In this document: in pieces, positions 54,323 to 63,680 of the stretch | How positions within the stretch are numbered: position 1 is the first letter of the stretch | Layout of the letters: every line of letters begins with the position of its first letter | Assembly: GCF_023151555.2 (NCBI RefSeq) | Contig: NZ_CP100425.1 | Coordinates: forward strand, 2,728,001-2,792,000 | Direction of reading: 5' to 3' | Source: Photobacterium sp. CCB-ST2H9 | Lineage (GTDB): Bacteria > Pseudomonadota > Gammaproteobacteria > Enterobacterales > Vibrionaceae | Length of the DNA stretch: 64,000 nt | Program-made: the position numbers and the translations under genes | The notes under the pieces: generated by a model | The model's input: only the letters and a program-made list of their open reading frames with translations | The model's database searches: none | Told to the model about the DNA's origin: nothing

Positions 54323-57300
54323 TACGCCCCTCCAAAGGTAATCTGGAGTTTAATGATGCCTTTTTCCACTAACTCAGCTTGCTCCCGAGAGGAGAGATTA
54401 GGATCTGATTTGCTGAGCAGCAGCGAGGAGATTTCCACCCAGCGCTCAACAGAAATAGAGGTTCCCTGCAGGGCATCTTCCGCAAACTTGTACCAATCGC
54501 GATGACGACACTCGAGCTCAATAGCCAAATCAGACAGCGATAAATTGGCAAACTCTTCATCTTTAATCGTCGAAAGCGCAGGCTTGCCTACCGCCATTAG
54601 AAGTGGCGCCACTTCGGGTCTTAGAGTCTGGTTGGCCTTTTCAATGATTTCATTTCGATAGCTTTTTACCGCAGACTCGACACTGTTCACCTTGCCCATT
54701 AGCACACCGAGCTGTGCGGTTATAGGTCTCATTAACTTCACTGGTACATCTTTAATTACCGAGAACTGCCCCGTTCTAGCGTCGGATGAGAACTTCTCTC
54801 TGAAGAGATCAACTTGCTCGTCCAGATCCAGTAATGCATCTTCGATATCACGCAATGACTCTTGATACTCAAGGATTTTTTTCGGGTGTTCAGCTTCAGG
54901 GTAGCCGACTGGCAACATGTCACCAAGCTGATGCTTGAGGGCCGAAAGCTTGTTGTCCAGTCTGCTAAAATCAGCCTTTGTATCAGCAAACATTTTAAGC
55001 AAGCTACGATAAGCCTGAACGATATAACCGTTGATATCCTCAAAGCTTCGATGACTACCACTTCGGATATCAACACCCACTTCTCTGGCAAGATCATCCA
55101 GTCGACTGGAAACCTTGTCCAATTGCAACGTACGTAAATAGAAGTTAAGCGTTTCTGTTGAACCTTGATATTCGATTCTTTGTGTTTCGGTAACCTGAGA
55201 CTGCTTGATCGCCCCTTGTAGAATGTTACTAATCGTCCCCAAAGAGAGCGTAAACAATTTCACTGGAAACGGCGCTTTAGCTGCCGGTTCATCGCTAATA
55301 ATCGAAACGACGTTCGCACATGCCTCATCAATTCGTTTCGCAGCAGTTTGTACAAACTGAGCAAACTGATATGCCTGTTCAATACGCGAATACAAGGAGC
55401 GAGAGTCATCTTCTAAGCGAATACGCTGTTCCAATCGCAAATCCGCGCTTGCTTCACGGGTATCTCGTACGGCACGAATATGTTTAAGCACTTGATAGCG
55501 CAGACGAAGCAATTCAGGGAACTCATCAACAACCGCAGATAGCTCTGATTTAAGGTTTGTTTCCTTATTGGTGATTTGAGCCACGAGCTTAGTCGCCGCT
55601 TCCAAATGGTTATATGCCTTCGTGGTTTCTGTCCCATGCTTGCCTTGCATTCCGGCAAACAAACCCGGGATCTTATCCTCTCCAAACACTTCTCTTAATG
55701 CTTCCACTCGCCCTTGATAGCTATCGGCACCTTTGCCATCAAACCAAGCTTTAGCAAAACCTAGCTCGCCATCTTCAATATCCGCGCGAGTAACCGGTAG
55801 CCACTTTTCTTTCTTGGCTTGGCGATCTTCTATTTTTGCCAGGTTTAGTTGGCTGCAAAGCCACATCCAATCACTGAACACCGCTTTAGCTGACAAGCCC
55901 TGACTGGCAGGAGACCACAAATACCCCCAATACCATTTCTCTTGCGCAGCATCCAGCGTCCAGGTTTTCGCTTTTTTCGGGTTGGCAATTTCCGCCAAAA
56001 AAGCAGGCACACGGGCTTGAGCTTGAGCCGGATGTTCGATATCACTAAACAGTCCTGCGTGCTCATTTGGCAGATAACCACTTTGTAAAACTTTGCCGCT
56101 CAGAGACAAACGGCTGAAGACAGCGCGTATATCGGCCGCATCAATACCGTGCTCAGGCAAAATATCATTCAAGCTATTTACCTTGTTGTCCTGAACCAGC
56201 AGCAAATGCCAAGCCTTTAAAAGCTTGTTGCGATCATCGTCATTAATGCGACCAGAGGGTTTTAGCGGCCAGGCTATTAAGCCACGCTCATTGAGCCACT
56301 GTCGCCACTCATGAATTCGACTGTAGGTATAATCACGAATGTTGTTTAAACGGTTCTTAAACTTAGAGGTAAACACCTGCTCATTGAGCTCAAAGCCCTC
56401 TTGTAAACGCAGATCAACACCAATTCGCTCAATCACATCAATTTCACTGGTGTTGAGGTAATAAAGTAAGATGTTCTCTTTCAAATCGTCGTGAACACTG
56501 CCTTTGGCGTAATCGTCCATTACCCCAATAGAGCCAGTAAACGCAACAACAGGCACACGACCAATCGCTGCATACTGGCTCGTTATTTCGTTGTTTAAGC
56601 GATTAAGTTCATCTTTACTGTCTACCCATGCAAAGGCCGCTTTCGCTTGAGGGTGCAGCTTGAGCCCTTCACAGTACTGTAGGCCCGAACTGGCGCCTCG
56701 CCCACCACCTGCTTTTGTAAACTGAATCGCTAAATCTTGCTTGTTAACAAAGGCTTCTTGGTTATAACTCCAATCTCTATCCAACAGGCGAAATAGCCCG
56801 AGCAAGCGGGTACGACGTCTTAGTAGCGGTGAACGTTCCCATTCTGCTTTGAGCGTTGACATCGCTTTTTCGTGACCATCGGCATAGCCCACTTCACGGA
56901 AAATCATTGAATTCTGTTGTTGAGAGCTATAGCGCATGTCTAAACGCAGCAACATCGCCACGCTTGGCCCGATGTGGGTTTTATCTTCATTATCAAGCTG
57001 TTGCACATCGCCAAAAAAGCGCTTCCACAAAGCATCTGCTGCAAATTCGGCAGCAGGATGACTATAGAGAAGAGTGATCAAGTGACGGAATTCTTGAATA
57101 TCTAAGGGCAGCAGGAAGGTGTTTTCACTACCCGTTTCATTAATAGCGAATGTGCGTAAATTTTGACGCAGAGCTTGAAGGTTGAGGCCTTGATCAACGC
57201 TTGGATAGAACCACTCGTCGCGCTCTCGGCGGAATTTTCCGTCTTGCAATGCTTGTCGGCAATCCAACATCGACCACTCAACTTTGCGGTACAAGCTGAC

Positions 57301-58641
57301 TATTGGCTCGTCATACTCGTTTTTAAGTGGCAGCAAAGCCAAAAGGTGTTGATGCTCTGCATCTAACGCCTTAGGGAGTTGTGAAAACAGCAAGTTTCGA
57401 GCTTGTTTAAGAAGTGCCTTATCCTCAGTCTGGATACCGTCAATCGCATTGTGGTCCAACACATGATCGGAGATCCGCCCTGAGTTTTGCAGCACTTGAT
57501 CAAACAGCTCACCCACGTTGCTAAACGTTTGACCACTGCCTGCGTGCTTATCTAGCTCAACATCGATGTTTGCCATCACCACGTTGAACCAGCCAAAGTT
57601 AGCACCACTCATGGCATAAGCCGCTTCAACTAGGCCTGTAGGGTATTGATGACGTAACTTGTTGCTCTCTTGCAGCTTGGCGACATAGTCGGATACATCC
57701 GCAAACGCATTATTTTCCAGCTCGACCAGCTCAAAACGGCGTGCAGTTGATTGAATTTCACGCAGCTGCTGCCCAAGTAACGGGGAACAAAGTGCCACGT
57801 AACGCAGCCATGGCAACTTACGGCGAGGGTCTTCTTCTTTAATTGCCTTACCAATTAAACGGATGGCTTCGCCATCCAACTGACACGCATCATCCCTATC
57901 GAGGCCATAGGTGGCGGCTTCTGCGACCGTTTCTAGCTCATCAAGGACAATTAAGATGTACTGAATACCAAACTGTTGTAGGTACTGATACGCTGAATCA
58001 ACCAATTGCGTAACTGTGATAGTCTCGCCGTTTTCATCTTGTGCTTGGTCGTAATACAGCACTTCATCAGAAAATGCGCGATCTAGCATTAGCCGGTTTG
58101 CGAGCTCCGACGCTTCAAAGCCAAACGGCTCAAGACGCTGCAAGGCTTGTTTGGCGATACTCGATTGAATAGAGCCATCAAACAGCTTGGTCGCCAACGG
58201 GATCAACGCTTGATATAAGCCGTAGGCAAACCAGTTATCGGTGTTTTGGAACTTAGACACAATTTGCGAGTAACGGATATACAAACCCAGATACTCATCT
58301 CGCTTGCTCTCCTCATCAAAGAGCTCCGCATTTTCTAAATCACCACTGCTGTTACGCACATACCAGCCTTTTGAGCAATCGTTGATCTGCGCAATCAGCT
58401 CATAACCCAAACGCGACTTACCTCGCCCCCACTCACCTTCAACCGCGAATACATGGGCAAATTTATCGTCTTCATGATCAATGGTTTTAATAAAGGTGCG
58501 ATAACGATTAAAAAACTTACTTTGTCCGACCAAAGGATCTTTTGACGGATAATCAGATACACCTGTCGCCGCCCAATTATGCTGTTCAGTCAGCTCATCC
58601 CATACTGCCTGGGACGAAGTGTTAGCACTGTTCGTTATCAT
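54322..58641 (-). CDS. Large P-loop ATPase (1439 aa) of the coupled defence unit
   Basis: The start is the ATG at 58641 within TAATG; a frame reaching 58731 would overlap the upstream gene by 90 bases. Walker A is GEWGRGKS (69-76) and Walker B is ILIVLDELE (229-237), like STAND/KAP or BrxC/PglY-type ATPases. The C-terminal half is rich in predicted coiled coil (about 1060-1380). The size and layout recall the big ATPases of BREX, Pgl and related methylation-linked systems, where they sense or transmit phage infection. No nuclease motif is seen. Confidence 0.85.
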   Translation of the reverse strand: MITNSANTSSQAVWDELTEQHNWAATGVSDYPSKDPLVGQSKFFNRYRTFIKTIDHEDDKFAHVFAVEGEWGRGKSRLGYELIAQINDCSKGWYVRNSSGDLENAELFDEESKRDEYLGLYIRYSQIVSKFQNTDNWFAYGLYQALIPLATKLFDGSIQSSIAKQALQRLEPFGFEASELANRLMLDRAFSDEVLYYDQAQDENGETITVTQLVDSAYQYLQQFGIQYILIVLDELETVAEAATYGLDRDDACQLDGEAIRLIGKAIKEEDPRRKLPWLRYVALCSPLLGQQLREIQSTARRFELVELENNAFADVSDYVAKLQESNKLRHQYPTGLVEAAYAMSGANFGWFNVVMANIDVELDKHAGSGQTFSNVGELFDQVLQNSGRISDHVLDHNAIDGIQTEDKALLKQARNLLFSQLPKALDAEHQHLLALLPLKNEYDEPIVSLYRKVEWSMLDCRQALQDGKFRRERDEWFYPSVDQGLNLQALRQNLRTFAINETGSENTFLLPLDIQEFRHLITLLYSHPAAEFAADALWKRFFGDVQQLDNEDKTHIGPSVAMLLRLDMRYSSQQQNSMIFREVGYADGHEKAMSTLKAEWERSPLLRRRTRLLGLFRLLDRDWSYNQEAFVNKQDLAIQFTKAGGGRGASSGLQYCEGLKLHPQAKAAFAWVDSKDELNRLNNEITSQYAAIGRVPVVAFTGSIGVMDDYAKGSVHDDLKENILLYYLNTSEIDVIERIGVDLRLQEGFELNEQVFTSKFKNRLNNIRDYTYSRIHEWRQWLNERGLIAWPLKPSGRINDDDRNKLLKAWHLLLVQDNKVNSLNDILPEHGIDAADIRAVFSRLSLSGKVLQSGYLPNEHAGLFSDIEHPAQAQARVPAFLAEIANPKKAKTWTLDAAQEKWYWGYLWSPASQGLSAKAVFSDWMWLCSQLNLAKIEDRQAKKEKWLPVTRADIEDGELGFAKAWFDGKGADSYQGRVEALREVFGEDKIPGLFAGMQGKHGTETTKAYNHLEAATKLVAQITNKETNLKSELSAVVDEFPELLRLRYQVLKHIRAVRDTREASADLRLEQRIRLEDDSRSLYSRIEQAYQFAQFVQTAAKRIDEACANVVSIISDEPAAKAPFPVKLFTLSLGTISNILQGAIKQSQVTETQRIEYQGSTETLNFYLRTLQLDKVSSRLDDLAREVGVDIRSGSHRSFEDINGYIVQAYRSLLKMFADTKADFSRLDNKLSALKHQLGDMLPVGYPEAEHPKKILEYQESLRDIEDALLDLDEQVDLFREKFSSDARTGQFSVIKDVPVKLMRPITAQLGVLMGKVNSVESAVKSYRNEIIEKANQTLRPEVAPLLMAVGKPALSTIKDEEFANLSLSDLAIELECRHRDWYKFAEDALQGTSISVERWVEISSLLLSKSDPNLSSREQAELVEKGIIKLQITFGGA

Positions 58642-59978
58642 TAGAATACATCCTTCAAAAACTGGGCTGAGGTAACATTTGTACTGATTAGATGAGTCTG
58701 ACTGAGGAGTGACTCTTGCTCTTGTCGCCAACGCAACGCTTGCGTGCGAATGGCCTCTCGCAGGCGTTTACCATAAAGCGCAAAGGCTCGCTGCCCTTTC
58801 ATGCGGTAACAGGCGTCGGCAAACTGCGGGTTGATTTGGTAGTAATCCAGCTCACCGCTGATACCATCTCGGTGTTGCCATACCTGGCGTTTTATCAATA
58901 GCTCAATCACATCACCAAGTTGCTGATCGAGCTCTTGAGTGCTGACGGCAGCAGGGAATAACGCCATAGAGAGCTCGGCAAGTATCCGAGTTACGAACTG
59001 CGCTAAACTGCCACACAGCACCTCATCACCCTCTTTGTTTAACACCAACACCTGCACCAGGCTGGGTTTATAGCCACTTTGCCCTGCAGGGAGTTCAAGC
59101 AGTAAACCGCCTAGCCCTTCACTGGACCATATATCCTGTTCATAGGTAACTGCCGCGAGCAACAGCGCCCATGGGGAGCCAAGCACCCAATCTAGCGCTA
59201 AATCACTGCGCTTTTTCACTGCATCGAGAGGCAAGCTATCAAAACCTTGTTGATCAAAAGACTGTTGGTCATAGCTGACTGATTGGTGGCTCTCAGATGC
59301 ATTAGAAGATGAGGGGGAAACCAACAGATACCGGTTGTATTTCACACTGGCTTTAGGTGCTGGTAACAAACGCCCCTTTACCCAATCAATATCGGGGCGT
59401 TGGCCTTGCAGCGCAGTTGGCGCGATCTCCGGAAGGGCTTGCCCGCGCCATAAGCACAATTGATAAGCGGTGGTTAATACCCGCGTTAAAATAGGTAGAG
59501 CACTGATACTGTCTGCTTGGGTACCCAACAGCTCACGTTCAATGGTGCTATAAGGTGTTGCACTCAAAGAAGCTTTCGCAAGAGAAGCCTCTACCCACTC
59601 GCTGGCAGCGCCAAGCTGGTGAATTCGCTCAACCAATTGCAATGGGTCACTCAGTTCAGACGCTTCTTGGCAGCGCGCCGCCATCAGGCTCAACCAAGGC
59701 TGGCGGAATCGGCTGTCACAAGCGAGCACAGCTGCCACTAGCTGTGAACTTGAACCAAGCTCGGTCACACCATCAAGTAGGCGCTGACTGACTACCCAAT
59801 GTTTGCCATCATCACAGGGGTAAGCCAAGCCAGTGAGCAGCTCGCGAACGGCTTTATCTTGAATAATAGCGCAGCCACTTTCCAACAAACGCTCTAACGG
59901 CCTGACCACGCTAGCCAACAAAAAGTTTTCGCTTTGCAGTAATTCGTCACTCAAGACGTGTGATGATGGCTGTTCCAT
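58641..59978 (-). CDS. Unknown 445-aa protein between HsdS and the large ATPase
   Basis: I do not recognise a family. It is mostly helical in its N-terminal half, has a Ser/Gln-rich linker (about residues 225-248), then a mixed segment and a C-terminal helical stretch with KRLREAIRTQALRWRQEQ. It overlaps both neighbours by TAATG, so it is an integral member of the unit. The stretch PWALLLAAVTYEQDIWSSEGLGGLLLELP could be a core fold element. It might be an adaptor between methylase and ATPase parts. Confidence 0.7.
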   Translation of the reverse strand: MEQPSSHVLSDELLQSENFLLASVVRPLERLLESGCAIIQDKAVRELLTGLAYPCDDGKHWVVSQRLLDGVTELGSSSQLVAAVLACDSRFRQPWLSLMAARCQEASELSDPLQLVERIHQLGAASEWVEASLAKASLSATPYSTIERELLGTQADSISALPILTRVLTTAYQLCLWRGQALPEIAPTALQGQRPDIDWVKGRLLPAPKASVKYNRYLLVSPSSSNASESHQSVSYDQQSFDQQGFDSLPLDAVKKRSDLALDWVLGSPWALLLAAVTYEQDIWSSEGLGGLLLELPAGQSGYKPSLVQVLVLNKEGDEVLCGSLAQFVTRILAELSMALFPAAVSTQELDQQLGDVIELLIKRQVWQHRDGISGELDYYQINPQFADACYRMKGQRAFALYGKRLREAIRTQALRWRQEQESLLSQTHLISTNVTSAQFLKDVF

Positions 59979-61465
59979 TAGGCCTCCGCCATCGTATCGT
60001 CAGCGTCAAGTGCCTGTTTGGCTTGTTCTAACAGGTCATAGAGCTGATCAATATCGTCAAACAGTGGATCACCTTCACCATCAATACCCTCAGCTGTCAT
60101 ACGTTCAATTAACGCGCGATCCAGTGAGTCATCGCCAGCTTCTAAAGCTTGCTGAGCGGAAACCAACTGCGATTCGGTAAGTTGTCCTTCAATGAGGTCT
60201 TCTACAAGAAGCTTTGCAGTATTAACGAGTATTGAACTTAGCGAAGTTGCTCGTGATGAAAGACGCAGCAAATCACCTAAATGCTCGTTTTCCGCAATAG
60301 CTGTAGGGATTTGAAGATTTAGTAGGTTCTCTGCAGTTACCTTAGGAACAACACTACCAGTAGTAATCCCTTTCCAATAAGGGAAATGCTCATCTAGGTA
60401 TCGGCAAACTGAATCGATATCATAAGCTGCTTTCAATTTCACAACCCAAACATGGTTGTTAGCCCAGAATTTTCCTCTAGCAATATTCGCACAACCAATT
60501 GAGCCGTCTTGCGCAACAATCAAGTATTCGCCGTCAAAATTATATTCATTATGTTTATCTATGGGGCCCGACGCTCCGTAATAGGAGTACTTTCCATCGA
60601 CTCTATCTTCAGACTTTATCGGATCCCCACACTTACAAATATCAATAAAGTCCCCAAACTTCATAGAATCTAAAAATGTTGCTTGGCCTTCAGAAGCTCT
60701 TGCGAACTCAGGCCCTAAAGAAATGGGAGATAATAAGGCTGAAGATACACGCCTAGGCTGTGTTCGCATTGAGGGAGCTAACGAATATTCAAATTGAGAG
60801 CTAATTGTGGCGTCCGAACTATTGACCAACTCCTTAGCCCACGCCCGCAAACGCTCTGCTTGGCGGACTTTTTCACCGATGTATTTTTGGGCGGAAGAAT
60901 GACAAATTCGAACAGGTGTACACCTCACATGATCATTGACCATGTTTATCTGGCCAGTACTACCTGCGACACCCTGCTCCAATGCCCTCTCTGCATAGAA
61001 GCTACGAAGATAGGCCACTAAATAACCTTCATCAATCAAGTTGTTGGGTGACATCTTTGCAATATGTTGATTTGTTATCGGCAAGTCATCTCCGTAGTAA
61101 ACGGAGACTCTCCCGATACTGCCAGCTCCGGTTAGATTAATCAGTAAATCACCTTTACCAACTTGCACTTTGGACAGATCGCTTATCTCAGAGATATCTG
61201 CCCAATCGGCTGGGCTAGTTTCGGCAATAAGATCTTGAACATTTTTTGTTTTTAAGCACGGGTAATCCCCATCATATTTAGGGTGAGGCCCAGGACTTAT
61301 CACATTCGAGATAAGTGATTGCAGTGTACGCCACTCCCCCTCTTTAATTTTGTTAATTGCCTTAGTTACAGCAGGTCTATATGACTGAGCAGAAAGCAGT
61401 AAACCAATTTCGTTAGGGCTAACTCTATTTACGTGATAAGAACCTCTTAGTTTGTCTACACTCAT
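59978..61465 (-). CDS. Type I-like DNA specificity subunit (HsdS)
   Basis: A 495-aa HsdS-type protein with two target recognition halves. The first is at about residues 40-220 (ISPGPHPKYDGDYPCLKTKNVQDL, GKGDLLINLTGAGSIGRVSVY). The second is at about 268-420 (FGDFIDICKCGDPIKSEDR, YSYYGASGPID, LIVAQDGSIG, NNHVWVVKL). Helical spacers follow each half. A long acidic tail ends DADDTMAEA. It sets the methylation sequence for the HsdM-like subunit. The start is the ATG in TGATG with the methylase stop; a GTG one codon upstream is the alternative. Confidence 0.92.
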   Translation of the reverse strand: MSVDKLRGSYHVNRVSPNEIGLLLSAQSYRPAVTKAINKIKEGEWRTLQSLISNVISPGPHPKYDGDYPCLKTKNVQDLIAETSPADWADISEISDLSKVQVGKGDLLINLTGAGSIGRVSVYYGDDLPITNQHIAKMSPNNLIDEGYLVAYLRSFYAERALEQGVAGSTGQINMVNDHVRCTPVRICHSSAQKYIGEKVRQAERLRAWAKELVNSSDATISSQFEYSLAPSMRTQPRRVSSALLSPISLGPEFARASEGQATFLDSMKFGDFIDICKCGDPIKSEDRVDGKYSYYGASGPIDKHNEYNFDGEYLIVAQDGSIGCANIARGKFWANNHVWVVKLKAAYDIDSVCRYLDEHFPYWKGITTGSVVPKVTAENLLNLQIPTAIAENEHLGDLLRLSSRATSLSSILVNTAKLLVEDLIEGQLTESQLVSAQQALEAGDDSLDRALIERMTAEGIDGEGDPLFDDIDQLYDLLEQAKQALDADDTMAEA

Positions 61466-63588
61466 CACTCACCCCGCTTATAAGCAGCGACGATTGGGTC
61501 TAAGTCATTACTTACACCTGCGGCATAGTCTTCAATATTGTTCTTCACCAAGTAACCTAAGGTTTCTGCAACTGCCATAAACACATCGGTTTGCGGCTCT
61601 GGCAAAAACTGCTCTGGGTGCTTTTCGCTCGCGGGGCGCTTTTGTAGATAAAGGATTGAGGTTTTAGCACCTGTACCTGAAAGTTTGAAGGTATCGGATG
61701 GTAGTGACACCACGGCTTTCACAATGGCTTTACCACCGTTAAACTCACCGGTTTTTTCATCTTTTTTGCCCATGATGTATTCACGTACATAGCGGTCACC
61801 GGAGTTACACAAGATACCGTCTGGCAATACAATCATTAAGCGGCCACCAGGTTTAAGTAGCTGCAAACAGCGATCGATAAACAGCACGGCAGGGTCAATT
61901 GAACCCCCTTTAACCGGCTTCCACTCGCCATTTTTGCTTGGTTTGCTGCCCAATGCGAGGCCAGATACCGTCGGGAACAGCTCGTACTTAGGTTTCTTGC
62001 CCGTAGACACATTACGTAAATCGGTACGGAAGCCCGCCCAAACTGGCGAACCATCTTCGTTTAACTCAAGAGGGCCTGTGTCTTGCCACTTCATCTTGGT
62101 GTAGTCGTAGTAGGCGTTGTATGAATCTACAACCTCTTCAGCTGGGCGGAACCCACCCAGCACTTGCTCCATATCCGCTTCGTACGCTTTTTTCGACTCT
62201 TTACCACGTTTATCAGATTTAAACTTAGGGGTACCAAATGGTGGGTTGGTACAGATCAAATCAAAGCTGTTTGGCTTTAGCGACGGCGTGGTTAATGAGT
62301 TACCGGTGTAGAAGATTTTTGCTTTCGGTGCACCTTGCAGTGCCATATTGACACGTGCAAGCATCACCATACGCGGCGCAGCATCGGCACCCACAAAGCC
62401 ATTTTCGAGCAAGTGGTTAAATTGCTGTTCGCGCTCTTGGTCTGATAGACCCGCTACTGTGTGGAGGAAGTTTTTTACGCGGCTTAACGCCACAGAACCA
62501 AAGCCGTATGAACCACAGGTAGGATCACAGAAGCGGAACTGACCAGAGGTGATTTGCGCGACGGCATTAGTATCGTTTTCGATGTCATGGAACACCATAT
62601 CCAGCATCGCGTCTTTTACTGGCTTTGGTGTTAGGTAAATGCCCAAACCACCTTTAGATTCAAAGTTCGCACGCAGGAAAACATCGAATACACGGCCCAG
62701 GAAGTCAGCCGATACATCAGCCAGTGTACCTTGGCGGGTTTCACCGGTTTTCTCATCCGTGAACGGGCCTAAGTCTTGAATCGCTTTTAACAGGGTTTCG
62801 TAGTTACGCGGCTTTTCTAAACGTAGGTGAGTTTTCGCATCAAAAATTGGATTCGCTTCACCTGCATCGTTGACGACAACATAGTCTGGGTGCAGTTTGA
62901 AATGGTCAAATGCCGCCTGAATAAGCTCAACCGCCGCATCGCCATGTTCTTTTACGTATTGATAGGTGAAGATTTCAGGCAGCTGATAAACTTGACCATT
63001 ATGCTCAAAGCCAAGGTCGCTATCTTTTTTGTGATGAACGCGGAATGACTCTAGGAAAAGAATCTTCGCCACTTCTTCGATAATGTCGTTTTTGTCAGAC
63101 ACCTTATCTTTTACGGTTTGATAAACCTGCTCATGAAAGGCATCAAGATCGTGCATTAGGTTACGGTACACCATTGCAGACCATGCCAAGTTCTGCTCTC
63201 CACTTAAGCGTTCGTAATCACGAATAAGCTCAATACTTGGAATTTCAGGTACCGCTTGGCTAAAGCCTTTAAATTCATAGCTACGCTGGTTGTTCGCATC
63301 GGCCAAACAGATAAACGCTGGCCACTGGCTCTCGTCACCCAGCATGTCGTTTTCACCCAACAGCTCAAATACCAACGCATCTAGTGTTTCTGGCTCTGAG
63401 TAATGCCAGTTGCCCTCTGCAAGGATCAGCAACAATATTTTCGGCGTTTGGTTACCTTCAACAACACCCCATACAAGCTCTGCTTGGTAAGAGTCTTGTG
63501 TTGCCTCTAAAGGTAACGATTCACTGAATTGACGAAACTGTTTGCGAACTGACGTATAAATTGGAGCGAGTTCTGTAGCATTACTCAT
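61465..63588 (-). CDS. Type I-like N6-adenine DNA methyltransferase (HsdM)
   Basis: A 707-aa m6A methylase. Motif X-like YLTPKPVKDAM is at 318-328, the SAM motif I is CDPTCGSYGFG (354-364) and the catalytic NPPF is at 448-451 in LICTNPPFGTPK. The N-terminal 290 residues include an HsdM_N-like helical part. It works with HsdS to mark self DNA. A ribosome site AGGAAAAG supports the ATG. Motif I differs from the usual DPACGTGGF. It is the first complete gene of the nine-gene unit. Confidence 0.93.
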   Translation of the reverse strand: MSNATELAPIYTSVRKQFRQFSESLPLEATQDSYQAELVWGVVEGNQTPKILLLILAEGNWHYSEPETLDALVFELLGENDMLGDESQWPAFICLADANNQRSYEFKGFSQAVPEIPSIELIRDYERLSGEQNLAWSAMVYRNLMHDLDAFHEQVYQTVKDKVSDKNDIIEEVAKILFLESFRVHHKKDSDLGFEHNGQVYQLPEIFTYQYVKEHGDAAVELIQAAFDHFKLHPDYVVVNDAGEANPIFDAKTHLRLEKPRNYETLLKAIQDLGPFTDEKTGETRQGTLADVSADFLGRVFDVFLRANFESKGGLGIYLTPKPVKDAMLDMVFHDIENDTNAVAQITSGQFRFCDPTCGSYGFGSVALSRVKNFLHTVAGLSDQEREQQFNHLLENGFVGADAAPRMVMLARVNMALQGAPKAKIFYTGNSLTTPSLKPNSFDLICTNPPFGTPKFKSDKRGKESKKAYEADMEQVLGGFRPAEEVVDSYNAYYDYTKMKWQDTGPLELNEDGSPVWAGFRTDLRNVSTGKKPKYELFPTVSGLALGSKPSKNGEWKPVKGGSIDPAVLFIDRCLQLLKPGGRLMIVLPDGILCNSGDRYVREYIMGKKDEKTGEFNGGKAIVKAVVSLPSDTFKLSGTGAKTSILYLQKRPASEKHPEQFLPEPQTDVFMAVAETLGYLVKNNIEDYAAGVSNDLDPIVAAYKRGE

Positions 63589-63680
63589 AATTCTTTTCCT
63601 AGTACATGCCTCTTTTCATTGAGGCTTTTCTGTTGAGCTAAGCTCAAAGGTCAAATTGGTTTACAGCAAGATAGGGTTCA

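Noticed and set aside
58642..58731. A longer start for the large ATPase
   Set aside because: It would overlap the 445-aa gene by 90 bases, while the ATG in TAATG at 58641 fits the pattern of the other junctions.
48574..63588. Standard type I BREX or DISARM
   Set aside because: No PglZ-type phosphatase, BrxL-type Lon protease, or DrmA/DrmB genes are recognisable; HerA plus HsdS plus kinase does not fit those sets.
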